A stretch of DNA of 64,000 nt from JBFFMO01 sp041390025 (GTDB lineage: Bacteria; Myxococcota_A; Bradymonadia; Bradymonadales; Bradymonadaceae): positions 169,013 to 233,012 of the forward strand of contig JAWKQR010000006.1 in the NCBI GenBank assembly GCA_041390025.1, given 5' to 3'. Every line of letters begins with the position of its first letter. Positions within the stretch are counted from its first letter, which is position 1. Below, in pieces: positions 55,096-63,949 of this stretch. The position numbers were made by a program, and so were the translations under genes. The notes under the pieces were generated by a model. The model had not been told where the DNA came from, did no database searches, and worked only from the letters and a program-made list of their open reading frames with translations.

Positions 55096-57488
55096 AGATC
55101 GGACGTCGTGCTTTTACGAAACTCGGAGCAATGAGTGTTGCAGTCTCAGCGGCCTCACGTTTGGCGTACGGTGAGGTACCGGAACGCAAACCCGACAGAG
55201 TGGGACCTGATGACATCACTTGGAACAAGGCACCGTGCCGTTTTTGTGGGACGGGATGCCATGTTCAAGTGGGGGTCAAAGGTGGCCGTGTGGTCAGCAT
55301 TGCCGGGGATGATAAGGCAGAAGTCAACAAGGGCTTGTGCTGTGTCAAAGGCTACCATGTTGGCTTGATTCTCTATGGTCGTGATCGACTGACAACACCC
55401 ATGTTGCGTCAAGGGGACGGGCATGTCCCGATCTCCTGGGAAAAAGCCATCGATATCATTGCACAACGCATCATGGCGGCCCCCGAAAAATTTGCGTTCT
55501 ACGGCAGCGGTCAGTGGACTATTCCGGAGGGCTATATCGCCCAGAAGTTCATGAAGGGTGGATTGTCGAACAATCATATCGACCCTAACGCGCGTCTGTG
55601 TATGGCGTCTGCCGTGACAGGCTTCTTAAGTACGTATGGTGTGGACGAGCCTGCCGGGACATTTACCGATGTAGATAAGGCGGACGTTGTGATCTGCTGG
55701 GGCAACAACCCTGCAGAAATGCACCCCATTTTGTTCTCGCGGCTTATCGACCGACGTGCACGCGGGGAAAAGATCACATTGATCGACATTGGCACACGCC
55801 GCACCCGAACAACCGATCACGCGCAACATTATCTTGAGTTTAAACCACATACCGATACCGCCATCGCCAACGGCATCGCCCATCTACTGATCCAAAAGGG
55901 CACGTATGACAAGACGTTTGTCGAGAAGTACTGCAACTTCCGCGGGGAGTCTGATCCGCCCTCGATGAACGGCGAGGCGATCTCGTTTGAGGAGTATAAG
56001 AAGCGAGTGGCGCAGTACACACCTGAATACGTTGAACAAATCTCTGGCGTCGCCGCGTCCGATATCCGCATGCTTGGTGAGGTGTTTTCAAACCCCAACC
56101 AGAAGGTGACGAGCTTGTGGTGTATGGGCATGAACCAACACACACAAGGTACCGCGATCAATCGCTTGGTGCATGGGGTCCATCTTTTGAGCGGGAAGTT
56201 TGGCACCCCGGGCAACGCCCCCACATCCTTGACCGGCCAACCCTCTGCCTGCGGCACTGTGCGTGAGGTAGGCACACTCGCTCATGCGTTGCCCGGTGGA
56301 CGTGTCGTTGCCAACGAGGCCCACCGCAAAGATGCTGAAGGGTTGTGGAACATTCCCGAAGGTCGAATCAATGCGAAGCCCGGCTACCATACTGTCTTGA
56401 TGTGGGAAAAATTCTCGACGCCGACCGAACAAAACGGCGACATTTCCACACTATGGGTTCAGGTTACCAACCCTGGCCAAACACTGCCCAACCTCGCCAA
56501 GCTGTTCCATCCGTCCCGGAAACTCTCGGACAAGTTTTTGATTGTGTCCGATGTGTATCCCACCGCGACCACACGTCACGCTGACTTGATCTTGCCCTCG
56601 GCGATGTGGGTAGAAAAGAACGGGATGGTGGGTAACTCCGAGCGCCGCACGCAACAATGGTTCAAGATGGTCGAGCCTCCTGGTCAGGCTCGCGACGACG
56701 TGTGGCAAACCCTTGCTGTTGCAAGGCGTTTGTTCGAATTGGGACACCCCGGAATGAAGGATAAAGACGGGAGATTCCTGTTCGCCATCAAGGACGAAAA
56801 AGGTGGTGAGGTCCCAGCATGGAAGTGGGAAAACTTCTACAGGGTCAATGTCGACCAACAGCTGTTTGAAGAGTACCGGAAGTTCACTACCTACAAACAC
56901 AAGAACCTTGCACCGTACAACGAGTACGTCAAAGCCCGCGGATTGCGATGGCCCGTGGTCGAGCAGCCCGATGGGTCGTGGCGCGAGACTCAGTTTCGAT
57001 TTGCCGAGCACGACGACCCCTTTGTTAAGAAAGGGGCTGGGATTCAGTTCTACCACTCGGTCACCAAAGACGATCGGGCACTGATCTGGTTCTCCCCTTA
57101 CAACCCACCACCAGAATCGCCCGACGAGACCTATCCCTTCTGGTTGTGTACGGGACGTGTCTTGGAGCATTGGCACTCGGGAACCATGACCATGCGCGTT
57201 GGCCCACTGCGACGTGCGATGCCACAAGCCTATATCGAAATGCACCGAGAAGATGCACGACGGTTAGGGGTGCAGGATGGTGAGACCGTCATCGTCGAGT
57301 CACGGCGCGGACGCCTTGAGATACCGGTTTTGGATCGATGGCCGTGGAAAGCCCCACAAGGGAGTTTGTTTGTGCCGTTCTTTGATGAGCGTCTGTTGAT
57401 CAACGAGGTCACTTTGGACGCCCACGATCCGTGGTCCAAACAACCGTACAAGAAGTGTGCGGTTCGTGTTCTGAGGAAGGCGACATGA
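55092..57488 (+). CDS. napA: Periplasmic nitrate reductase catalytic subunit
   Basis: 798-residue molybdopterin enzyme reducing nitrate to nitrite in the periplasm. Tat signal GRRAFTKLGAMSVAVSAAS; the 4Fe-4S site at the N-terminus, CRFCGTGCHVQV ... LCCVKGYH; Mo ligand Cys in NARLCMASAV. Dinucleotide-cofactor domains follow (GNNPAEMHP, CMGMNQHTQGT, LTGQPSACGTVREVG) and the C-terminal beta-barrel has WLCTGRVLEHWHSGTMTMR. Full length and intact, unlike the gene that follows. Overlaps napD and napB by 4 bp each. Confidence 0.96.
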   Translation: MKIGRRAFTKLGAMSVAVSAASRLAYGEVPERKPDRVGPDDITWNKAPCRFCGTGCHVQVGVKGGRVVSIAGDDKAEVNKGLCCVKGYHVGLILYGRDRLTTPMLRQGDGHVPISWEKAIDIIAQRIMAAPEKFAFYGSGQWTIPEGYIAQKFMKGGLSNNHIDPNARLCMASAVTGFLSTYGVDEPAGTFTDVDKADVVICWGNNPAEMHPILFSRLIDRRARGEKITLIDIGTRRTRTTDHAQHYLEFKPHTDTAIANGIAHLLIQKGTYDKTFVEKYCNFRGESDPPSMNGEAISFEEYKKRVAQYTPEYVEQISGVAASDIRMLGEVFSNPNQKVTSLWCMGMNQHTQGTAINRLVHGVHLLSGKFGTPGNAPTSLTGQPSACGTVREVGTLAHALPGGRVVANEAHRKDAEGLWNIPEGRINAKPGYHTVLMWEKFSTPTEQNGDISTLWVQVTNPGQTLPNLAKLFHPSRKLSDKFLIVSDVYPTATTRHADLILPSAMWVEKNGMVGNSERRTQQWFKMVEPPGQARDDVWQTLAVARRLFELGHPGMKDKDGRFLFAIKDEKGGEVPAWKWENFYRVNVDQQLFEEYRKFTTYKHKNLAPYNEYVKARGLRWPVVEQPDGSWRETQFRFAEHDDPFVKKGAGIQFYHSVTKDDRALIWFSPYNPPPESPDETYPFWLCTGRVLEHWHSGTMTMRVGPLRRAMPQAYIEMHREDARRLGVQDGETVIVESRRGRLEIPVLDRWPWKAPQGSLFVPFFDERLLINEVTLDAHDPWSKQPYKKCAVRVLRKAT

Positions 57489-58255
57489 AACACCTTGACG
57501 CGTACACAACACAACGCGCACTAAGTGTGGGGGCTTTGGTGATGACGGCTGTGGCTTTTGTTGGGTTTTTTGTTGGGACAGAAGATACCTACGAGGGCCG
57601 TGGTTACTCCTACGTGCCACCTCCTCAAAACGGTGATGCCCCCGTCGTATTGTCCTACCAAGAGCGGATGACGACGCCACGTCACGTCAACTCCCATTTC
57701 GCGGCGAGTTTCTCCACACTGGCCATCTCACCAGAAGCTCTCGGGGACGCGACCGATCCGGCCCTTCGTGCACAAGCACGTGAGGCGCGACAGAGTGGTC
57801 GTGCATACGAAGGCGCGCCACCCACTGTTCCCCATCCCATGGATCAAGTGGAGCACCTGGTTGTCTGTCGTGCCACGGTTCAAGGCAAACATTACTGGAG
57901 TCGTGGCCCCAAGATCAGCCACGAGCGCTACACCAATTGCACCCAATGTCATGTCGAACGCGACGCTCGTCGGCCATTTGCTGAGACCAATCGAGGACCC
58001 TCCCTCTGGACTCAAGCTTTCGAGGATTTCATTTGTTAGGTGATGGCGACCGTGTTTGGGACGACGCACCACCCCAAACACCTCATACGACACTGATGCG
58101 TGAGAATTGTGCCAGTTGCCACGGTGCGTTTTGGCCCAGCTGGGCTGAGCAAACGCACCGAACGTCAGAATTGTCTGCAATGCCATGGCGTGTCGTCGAG
58201 TTCGACCAACGACCCGAGCGTTTGGGCGGCAACTTGTCTTCTGAGGACAGCCTGA
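57485..58255 (+). pseudogene. napB: NapB-like tetraheme cytochrome, multiply frameshifted
   Basis: The reading frame begins MKHLDAYTTQRALSV with an N-terminal anchor (GALVMTAVAFVGFFVG). The haem-binding half appears only by switching frame: CLSCHG (57862-57879), NITGVVAP (57888-57911), ISHERYTNCTQCHVERD (to about 58027), LGDGDRVWDDAPPQTPHTTLMRENCASCHG (58033 on), then LSKRTERQNCLQCHG (58145 on) to TGA 58253-58255. Both halves have the same APP-x-PH ... C-x-x-C-H layout, so the intact protein would be a duplicated, four-haem NapB. Five indels, several at homopolymers (CCCC, TTTT). The role would be electron donor to NapA. Confidence 0.75.
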
Positions 58256-58865
58256 GTCGGCGAGGGTTTTTAACAAACTCCGTGGTGCCGTTTCACCCAA
58301 AGACAGGAAACACCCCCCGATGTGGAGCCCGCTCCGTTTGACCTCGGTGGAATGCTGGCACGACTTGAAGGGGTCAGGACACAAGGTTTGAGGCTCCATC
58401 ATTCCCGTGTTGCGACCACCCGGCGCGTTGCCAGAACGCGCGTTTTTGTCAGCGTGTACACGTTGTGGTCAATGCATTACGGCCTGTCCACATATGGCTA
58501 TTGTCCTTGCACCGGAGCGTTTGCGTGAAGCGGCGGGCACGCCAATGTTGAACCCACTGCAGTCACCCTGTCGCATGTGCAGTGACACGCCCTGCATCTC
58601 GGCTTGCCAGCCTAAGGCGCTGAGGCTCGACAACGAGCGTGGGCCCTTTCATAAATTGCAGATAAAGACCTCGGATTGTCTTGCCTACCAAGGCAGCTTT
58701 TGTAGCGTCTGCTCGGAGCGTTGCCCTGTCTCCGGCGCGATTGCGATGGACCAAGGCCGGCCACGTATTCAACCGCACCTATGTACAGGCTGTGGCATCT
58801 GCCACCATGTGTGCCCATCGCCTTGAGACGCCATCCTTGTGATGCCAGAGATTCAACGAAAATGA
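58234..58865 (+). pseudogene. NapF/NapG-like 4Fe-4S ferredoxin, frameshifted, internal TGA
   Basis: Possible TTG start at 58234 (SSEDSLSRRGFFNKL, twin Arg), then frame changes near 58268 (T run), 58315 (C run) and 58395 before the continuous frame ALPERAFLSACTRCGQCITACPH ... CRMCSDTPCISACQPKAL ... CSVCSERCPVSGAI ... CTGCGICHHVCPSP. TGA at 58824-58826 stops it, but the same frame continues DAILVMPEIQRK to a TGA at 58863 that overlaps the next ATG, the ending typical of the family. Four 4Fe-4S clusters are predicted. Likely role: maturation or electron supply for NapA. Confidence 0.7.
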
Positions 58866-59119
58866 TAAAACCTCTCCCGGATTTACACGACGCCGAAATC
58901 GACCTCGATACCTTCCGTATTTACATCGACGACCTGAGTCTCAGCGAGATACTTGAGGTGCGCCTTAAGGGCTTCGAGGAGGCTCAACGTGCAGGCGATA
59001 GCCTGACAGACCTCGCACGTGGAGCGACCCTTTTTGAGGTCAAGACGCCGCAGGTATGCAGATTAAGTATCGATTCGATGAGTTCGGTGGTGGGATACGT
59101 TGATGTGGGTTGGCGATAG
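58862..59119 (+). CDS. Small unknown protein at the end of the nap operon
   Basis: 85 residues from ATG 58862 (MIKPLPDLHDAEIDLDTFRIYIDDLSLSEILEV). ATGA overlap with the ancestral end of the ferredoxin gene supports translation. The C-terminus is uncertain: a one-base shift near 59056 would give GMQIKYRFDEFGGGIR with a stop at 59105, which looks more protein-like than the annotated end. Acidic, no signal peptide. Not recognised. Confidence 0.55.
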   Translation: MIKPLPDLHDAEIDLDTFRIYIDDLSLSEILEVRLKGFEEAQRAGDSLTDLARGATLFEVKTPQVCRLSIDSMSSVVGYVDVGWR

Positions 59120-59166
59120 GATTCGATTGGTTCGGATCGCACATGATTGGGCAGGCTACGACCTCG

Positions 59167-59200
59167 ACTAAAAGAGCCGCCCGAAAGCGGCTCTTTTAGT
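59167..59200 (+). terminator. Strong rho-independent terminator
   Basis: Perfect 14-bp stem ACTAAAAGAGCCGC / GCGGCTCTTTTAGT with loop CCGAAA; the A-run on the left arm and T-run on the right arm make it work in both directions, ending the nap operon and the convergent lipoprotein gene. Confidence 0.93.
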
Positions 59201-59306
59201 CAGAGATGCAACGATGTGACGAAGCGAGATGTGTACCAAACACCGAGAACCTCAACCCGTCGCATCGTCACGATACATGGATTTGCGTGATTCCATGTGA
59301 TCAAGA

Positions 59307-60410
59307 TCATATCTTGTGTCTTCGATGCATAGCGGGCCGGCGAGCGAAGATCAGCGCTGAATACGACTGACCATTCCGCTGCGTTTCTGGCCTGGCATGG
59401 CGCCCACCGACAACGACGAGAAACGCCTCTGGCGCCGAACTATCGGCCTCACGGCTGTCGGGCTGACGAATATAATAACCCCCGGGATAGACAGTGAGGC
59501 CATCGAGCTCGATGCGGTTGACCATCTGCCCCGCATCATGTGCGAAGCTTATGGTAATCATCGCGACGTCGAGCTTGTAAACCGCTTCAACTGAGTGGGT
59601 CCAACCCAGCCGACCTGAAAGATCGTCGGATGGCTCCACCGTTATGGAGCCTGCGCCGAAATGATAAGTATTCTCGGCGGACACATTTTGTTTCGAGAAC
59701 TCCCGGGCAGCAAGACCCTGTAAGTCGGTTTCACCGGCTTCCAATGCACTCGTCATGCGGATCAACGCATCTTCCAATGCCGTGATTTCGGCCGCCGAGC
59801 GATGGAAGGGTCCGCGTTTGTTGTTGTATCTGGCGACCATCCAACCGTGGTCGGCAGTACCCTGCTCAAAATACCCGTACTTGCCCCACACCATGAACTC
59901 CCGGACACCGGTCGCATCGAACGACATCGGCTCGGCATCCTTTGGCAGTTCAAGCTGCAAGCCATTGGGCCCCCTCAGTTCGATGGCCTCGACCACGGCC
60001 GGCTCAAAACGTGGCGCAGAATTGCCCTTGGGTTGCTCCCACGTTCCCTGTTGCATCACCGCTGTCACAGTGATCTTGCCATCCGCCGTGTCGACCTCGG
60101 TCTCGACCCGCGACGATTGGTAGCCGTAAGGCAAAGTCGGCATCTTCACGCCTAGGATTGCCATCACCCCTTCCGGGTCGCGAGGCATACTGAAATCCAA
60201 CTCAATCACACGCTGCGCAAGCTTCGCGGCATCAGACTCAGCCTCGATGTAGGTGGCGGGTGGCCCGGGCTTGGCGGGTTCTGGCACAGCCACCACTACG
60301 GAGGGTGCCGTCGTTTCGGTCGTGCTCACGGCCATGGGTTGCTCCATGTTTGGTTTTTGGCAGCCCGCTGAAACGAGCAATCCAAGGCAAATAACGCGTG
60401 CAAATTTCAT
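59307..60410 (-). CDS. Lipoprotein of unknown function
   Basis: 367 residues from ATG 60410 (GGGA upstream). MKFARVICLGLLVSAGCQKP has lipobox SAGC. A Pro/Thr/Val-rich linker leads to a large beta-rich domain with YGYQSSRVETEVDTADGKITVTAVM and WGKYGYFEQGTADHGWMVARYN, then a helical part (AAEITALEDALIRMTSALEAGE) and a second beta part ending GGYYIRQPDSREADSS. No catalytic motif is evident and I do not recognise the family. Convergent with the nap operon across the terminator. Confidence 0.75.
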   Translation of the reverse strand: MKFARVICLGLLVSAGCQKPNMEQPMAVSTTETTAPSVVVAVPEPAKPGPPATYIEAESDAAKLAQRVIELDFSMPRDPEGVMAILGVKMPTLPYGYQSSRVETEVDTADGKITVTAVMQQGTWEQPKGNSAPRFEPAVVEAIELRGPNGLQLELPKDAEPMSFDATGVREFMVWGKYGYFEQGTADHGWMVARYNNKRGPFHRSAAEITALEDALIRMTSALEAGETDLQGLAAREFSKQNVSAENTYHFGAGSITVEPSDDLSGRLGWTHSVEAVYKLDVAMITISFAHDAGQMVNRIELDGLTVYPGGYYIRQPDSREADSSAPEAFLVVVGGRHARPETQRNGQSYSALIFARRPAMHRRHKI

Positions 60411-60629
60411 CTGATCCCTTGGCGACGAGGTGTTCAACAAACACCCACACGACCGCGAAAGCTGTGCGTTGGTTTCCATCATAAACGCACGATTCTGCCA
60501 AAGGGTCTCCCAAAAATTGTTTTTCGGGTGCGCAGATGTCCTTGAGCCACGCATGGCGCGTTTGGATCCCGCCTGTTAACCTGTTGGACATCCAACAACC
60601 TTGTGGGCGAATATCCTCGGAGTATCCAC

Positions 60630-62108
60630 GTGAAACGGCTAACCCTCTGTACCCTGCTCTTTCTCGTGACGCTGCCGTCCACGACCTGGGCGTTCTGTGG
60701 TTTCTTCGTGGCACCGGGCGATACGAAGCTCGTCAACAACGCGACTCGGGTCGCCCTGATGCGCCACGAAACAACGACCGTCATGTCGTTGCAACCCGAC
60801 TATCAGGGCCCACCCGAGGAGTTCGCGATGGTCATCCCGGTCCCACAAATCTTGGCAAAAGAGGACGTCAAGACCCTCGACCCCGGGGTGTTCGACGCAC
60901 TTGACCAGTTCTCAAGCCCTCGTATGGCCGAGTACTGGGAACAAAACCCGTGCCCCGTCCCGCGCACTCAAAAGTCCATTCCGTCTGGCAACATAAACTA
61001 TTTGTCCGACACGAGCGCTTTCCAAGATCAACAGTTGAGCTCAAAGCCGTACGTAAAGGTCGAGGCTCAATTCGCGGTCGGCGAATACGACATCGTCATT
61101 CTAAATTCGAACGACGCGTCCGCGTTGGAAACATGGCTCGTTGACCAAAAGTACAACATCCCGGCTGGCGCTGCCCCCTACCTGGCGCCGTACATCGCGT
61201 CCGGCAAGTACTTCTTCGTCGCCAAAGTCGACCCCAAAAGGGCCAGGTTTGCAGGCAAGATCGCGGTTTTGTCACCGCTGCGATTCAATTTCACGAGCGA
61301 TGATTTCTCGCTGCCGATTCGTCTGGGCATGATTAACGCGGATGGCGAACAGGACATCATCGTTTTTGTCCTCGGCGAGGATCGCTATGTTCCTGCGAAC
61401 TACCCTCACGCTCCAATTCCAACGAACATTGTCGTCAAGAACACCGTCCGCGACCAATTCGCAGGCTTCTATGAGGGTCTTTATCAAAAGGCTCGCAAAG
61501 CAAACGAAGACGCGATCATCACCGAATATGTCTGGGAAATCGGCAACGTACAGCGAGGCCAAGTCACGCAAGGCATCAAGTGTGATCCATGCACCAGCCC
61601 CGTTCAGTTCTTTAAGCCCGAGTGGCTGGTCTCGCTTGGTCTCGACGTCTTCGGGCTAGGGTCGAATGCCCAGGCATCGCCGACGAAACCTGGACCCAAA
61701 TCCTCAGAAACACCGGTCGAACAACCCAAGAAGCTGGTCCTGACTCGCCTTCACGGCCGCTTCAAATCAAACGACGAAAACCCCGATATCTTCTTCCAGA
61801 AGGCCGTGCCGCTCGTCGGTGGTATGGGCACACCCGACCAAAACGCGAAACTCGCGCAGACCCAAATTTTGACGTCCGGCACGAATCGTTTCCAGGGCCG
61901 CTATGTGTTGCTCAACCCATGGAAGGGCAAGATCCAGTGCAAAGATCCGCGGCGTGGAATCTGGGGCGGCCCAGCCGACCAAGGCCAACCCACGAACCTG
62001 CCCACGGCGGGCGGAGCGCGTTTCGGCGGTAAAAAACAGCAGTCCGTCAACCCGAAGAAGTTCGCGACATCGAAGATCAACTACGCACCGCCAAAACTCG
62101 CGCAGTAG
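60630..62108 (+). CDS. DUF2330-family exported protein
   Basis: 492 residues from GTG 60630 with GGAG 8 nt upstream. VKRLTLCTLLFLVTLPSTTWA is a signal peptide cleaved before FCGFFVAPGDTKLVNNATRVALM. The conserved block RHETTTVMSLQPDYQGPPEEFAMVIPVPQ is typical of DUF2330, a family of exported proteins of unknown function common in deltaproteobacterial and planctomycete genomes. The Cys pairs (NPCPVPR, IKCDPCTS) suggest disulfides. The C-terminal part is basic and Pro/Gly-rich, without a membrane anchor. Confidence 0.85.
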   Translation: MKRLTLCTLLFLVTLPSTTWAFCGFFVAPGDTKLVNNATRVALMRHETTTVMSLQPDYQGPPEEFAMVIPVPQILAKEDVKTLDPGVFDALDQFSSPRMAEYWEQNPCPVPRTQKSIPSGNINYLSDTSAFQDQQLSSKPYVKVEAQFAVGEYDIVILNSNDASALETWLVDQKYNIPAGAAPYLAPYIASGKYFFVAKVDPKRARFAGKIAVLSPLRFNFTSDDFSLPIRLGMINADGEQDIIVFVLGEDRYVPANYPHAPIPTNIVVKNTVRDQFAGFYEGLYQKARKANEDAIITEYVWEIGNVQRGQVTQGIKCDPCTSPVQFFKPEWLVSLGLDVFGLGSNAQASPTKPGPKSSETPVEQPKKLVLTRLHGRFKSNDENPDIFFQKAVPLVGGMGTPDQNAKLAQTQILTSGTNRFQGRYVLLNPWKGKIQCKDPRRGIWGGPADQGQPTNLPTAGGARFGGKKQQSVNPKKFATSKINYAPPKLAQ

Positions 62109-62116
62109 TTTGCTTC

Positions 62117-62152
62117 GTAGCGAGCTGGAGATTCGCTCGGGCCTACGCCGAC
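62117..62152 (+). other. Short fragment resembling the gyrA coding sequence
   Basis: GTAGCGAGCTGGAGATTCGCTCGGGCCTACGCCGACG repeats gyrA bases 42761-42797 with a 3-base gap and one extra G. Two exact blocks of 12-13 bases in the same order are unlikely by chance. No further homology on either side was seen. The rest of the 62109-62291 gap shows nothing else recognisable apart from the ribosome site of the next gene. Confidence 0.5.
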
Positions 62153-62291
62153 GTGCAGAAAGGCGCGATCAGCGAAGGCGGGCGCGGGTTGCGGACCTCT
62201 TGATTCGACCAGCTGCTTCGAAGACTTTGCCTTGACGTAGACCTCATGTGAAGTAGGGTCGCCGCCAACACCCACACACAACGAGGTCCTC

Positions 62292-63461
62292 ATGAAGCGA
62301 ATCTACGCAACCATTCTTGCGGTTGTGTTGGTCGCCGGTTGTTCTTCCGACGATGGCTCCAACGCGACGACCACCCCCGATCCATGCGCTGAAAACACAT
62401 GTCAGAATGATGCGACGTGCCTTGCGCTGGCGAACGGCGACTACCTGTGCCAGTGCGCTGCCGGATTCACCGGTGACGATTGCGGTACCGCGATTGACAA
62501 CTGCGCCGACGATCCGTGCGTCAATGGCACCTGTGAAAGCACAACCGATGGTTACACCTGCACTTGCGACGCCGGTTTCGAAGGGACCAAGTGTCAAACC
62601 AACACCGACGACTGCAGCGGCTCCCCTTGCCAAAATGGGGGCACATGCATCGACGGCATCGACGCGTTCACGTGTGTATGCCCAGCCGGTTTCGATGGGC
62701 CTGAGTGTGCGAACAATATTGACGATTGTGCCTCCAACACATGCCTCAATGGAAGCACGTGCGTCGACGAAATCAATGGCTTCTCGTGCACGTGTCTGGA
62801 CGGCTTCGCGGATGCTTTGTGTCAGACCAACATCGACGAGTGTGCCACCAATCCGTGCATGAACTCGGGTGTTTGCACCGACGCCGTAGCATCCTACACG
62901 TGCGCGTGCCCTCTGAACTTTTTCGGCGATAACTGCGAATGCGCCCTCTCGCCAGGTTCAACCACCGCACCAACACCGACGACAGGAAGCACCGAAGGCT
63001 TCTTCCTCGGCTTCGAGTTCCAGCCAAGCGCCGACGTGACTGTCCACGAGCTCGGTGTCCTCGACTTTATCGGTGACGTGCCGGCCAACGACCCCTTCGA
63101 TCCGCCGATCCCATTCACAGGTCTGGTGTCGGCTCCCATCGCGCTCTACGACAGCAACGGCATCATCGCCGAAACCGTCGTGACCGCCAGCTCCACCGCC
63201 GACGGCGGCTACCGCTGGGAATCGATCACGCCGGTCGCACTGACAGCGGGGCAGACCTACGCCGTGATGATGCTCACAGGGCCAAACGCTGCGTTCAGTT
63301 TTCAAAACACAGACATCGCCTACGACGCACGATTGACGTTGAGCAGAATTCTGTCCACGAACTCCAACGGCGTGACCACCCTGCCCACGACCATCACCAC
63401 GGCGAACGGTTGGTCCAATCGGTACTTCGGACCCAACCTGAAAATCGCCGACTGCCCCTAA
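62292..63461 (+). CDS. Lipoprotein with five EGF-like repeats and a C-terminal beta domain
   Basis: 389 residues; MKRIYATILAVVLVAGCSSDD has lipobox VAGC, and GAGGTCCTC precedes the ATG. Five consecutive EGF-like modules of about 38 residues run to residue 220, each with six Cys and the C-x-C-x-x-G-F ending (CQCAAGFTGDDC, CTCDAGFEGTKC, CVCPAGFDGPEC, CTCLDGFADALC, CACPLNFFGDNC); three start with a calcium-type D-x-D/N-x-C. The C-terminal 160 residues (FFLGFEFQPSADVTVHELGVLDF) form a beta-sandwich like DUF4082. Probably a surface adhesion or recognition protein, related in style to the 18.4-kb lipoprotein but without PPC domains. Confidence 0.88.
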   Translation: MKRIYATILAVVLVAGCSSDDGSNATTTPDPCAENTCQNDATCLALANGDYLCQCAAGFTGDDCGTAIDNCADDPCVNGTCESTTDGYTCTCDAGFEGTKCQTNTDDCSGSPCQNGGTCIDGIDAFTCVCPAGFDGPECANNIDDCASNTCLNGSTCVDEINGFSCTCLDGFADALCQTNIDECATNPCMNSGVCTDAVASYTCACPLNFFGDNCECALSPGSTTAPTPTTGSTEGFFLGFEFQPSADVTVHELGVLDFIGDVPANDPFDPPIPFTGLVSAPIALYDSNGIIAETVVTASSTADGGYRWESITPVALTAGQTYAVMMLTGPNAAFSFQNTDIAYDARLTLSRILSTNSNGVTTLPTTITTANGWSNRYFGPNLKIADCP

Positions 63462-63559
63462 ACTGCGACCACCAGGTTCGAACGCGCCACGTTCAGCGCG
63501 GCACGCTACATGCCAACGACGTGCCTACCATCAGGCTTGCACACCACACGGGGGGTAAC

Positions 63560-63775
63560 ATGCAAGCCTTAAAAACGTTGATCTGGATTGGCCTACTTTG
63601 GATGTTTGTCGGGTCGCTGTTCGCAGCCCCCGCAAACTTCTTTCTTCTGCTGGTCGCAGGGACCTTCGCATCGATCATCTACCTGACGATCGGAAGCCCT
63701 GAATACTGGGGCAGGTGGGCCAAATACCTCAGGGATCCGAAGCACTCGAACCGCAAAAACACGAAAAAGCGCTAG
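63560..63775 (+). CDS. Small two-helix membrane protein
   Basis: 71 residues from ATG 63560 (GGGGG upstream). Two hydrophobic helices (TLIWIGLLWMFVGSLFAAP and FFLLLVAGTFASIIYLTIG), then a short polar segment and a very basic tail (RKNTKKR). No recognised family. Confidence 0.65.
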   Translation: MQALKTLIWIGLLWMFVGSLFAAPANFFLLLVAGTFASIIYLTIGSPEYWGRWAKYLRDPKHSNRKNTKKR

Positions 63776-63787
63776 ATCGCGTTGCCT

Positions 63788-63949
63788 TCAGAAACTCTGG
63801 GTCGTGTTGTCGCTCAACCACTGTCTCAGCAGTTCGAATTGAAACGAATTCGTTTGATACAAACCGAGGATGAAGTCTTCGGTGCCAACACCTCGGTCAA
63901 GTAATCCGTCATTCAGCGAGCTTCTTGTACAGTCCGCTGAACGTGTCAT
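63788..63949 (-). CDS. Short unknown protein (possibly a frameshifted gene end)
   Basis: 53 codons starting MTRSADCTRSSLNDGLLDRG, with a protein-like C-terminus (TEDFILGLYQTNSFQFELLRQ) ending at TGA 63788-63790. Another frame on the same strand (RAHVMAAYQASHDTFSGLYKKLAE, stop 63909-63911) enters from the window edge and overlaps it, so this may be two genes or one frameshifted gene. Confidence 0.35.
   Translation of the reverse strand: MTRSADCTRSSLNDGLLDRGVGTEDFILGLYQTNSFQFELLRQWLSDNTTQSF

Noticed and set aside
60618..60640. A further parS site near CCACGTGAAACGG
   Set aside because: Only the right half matches, and it is simply the DUF2330 start codon region.
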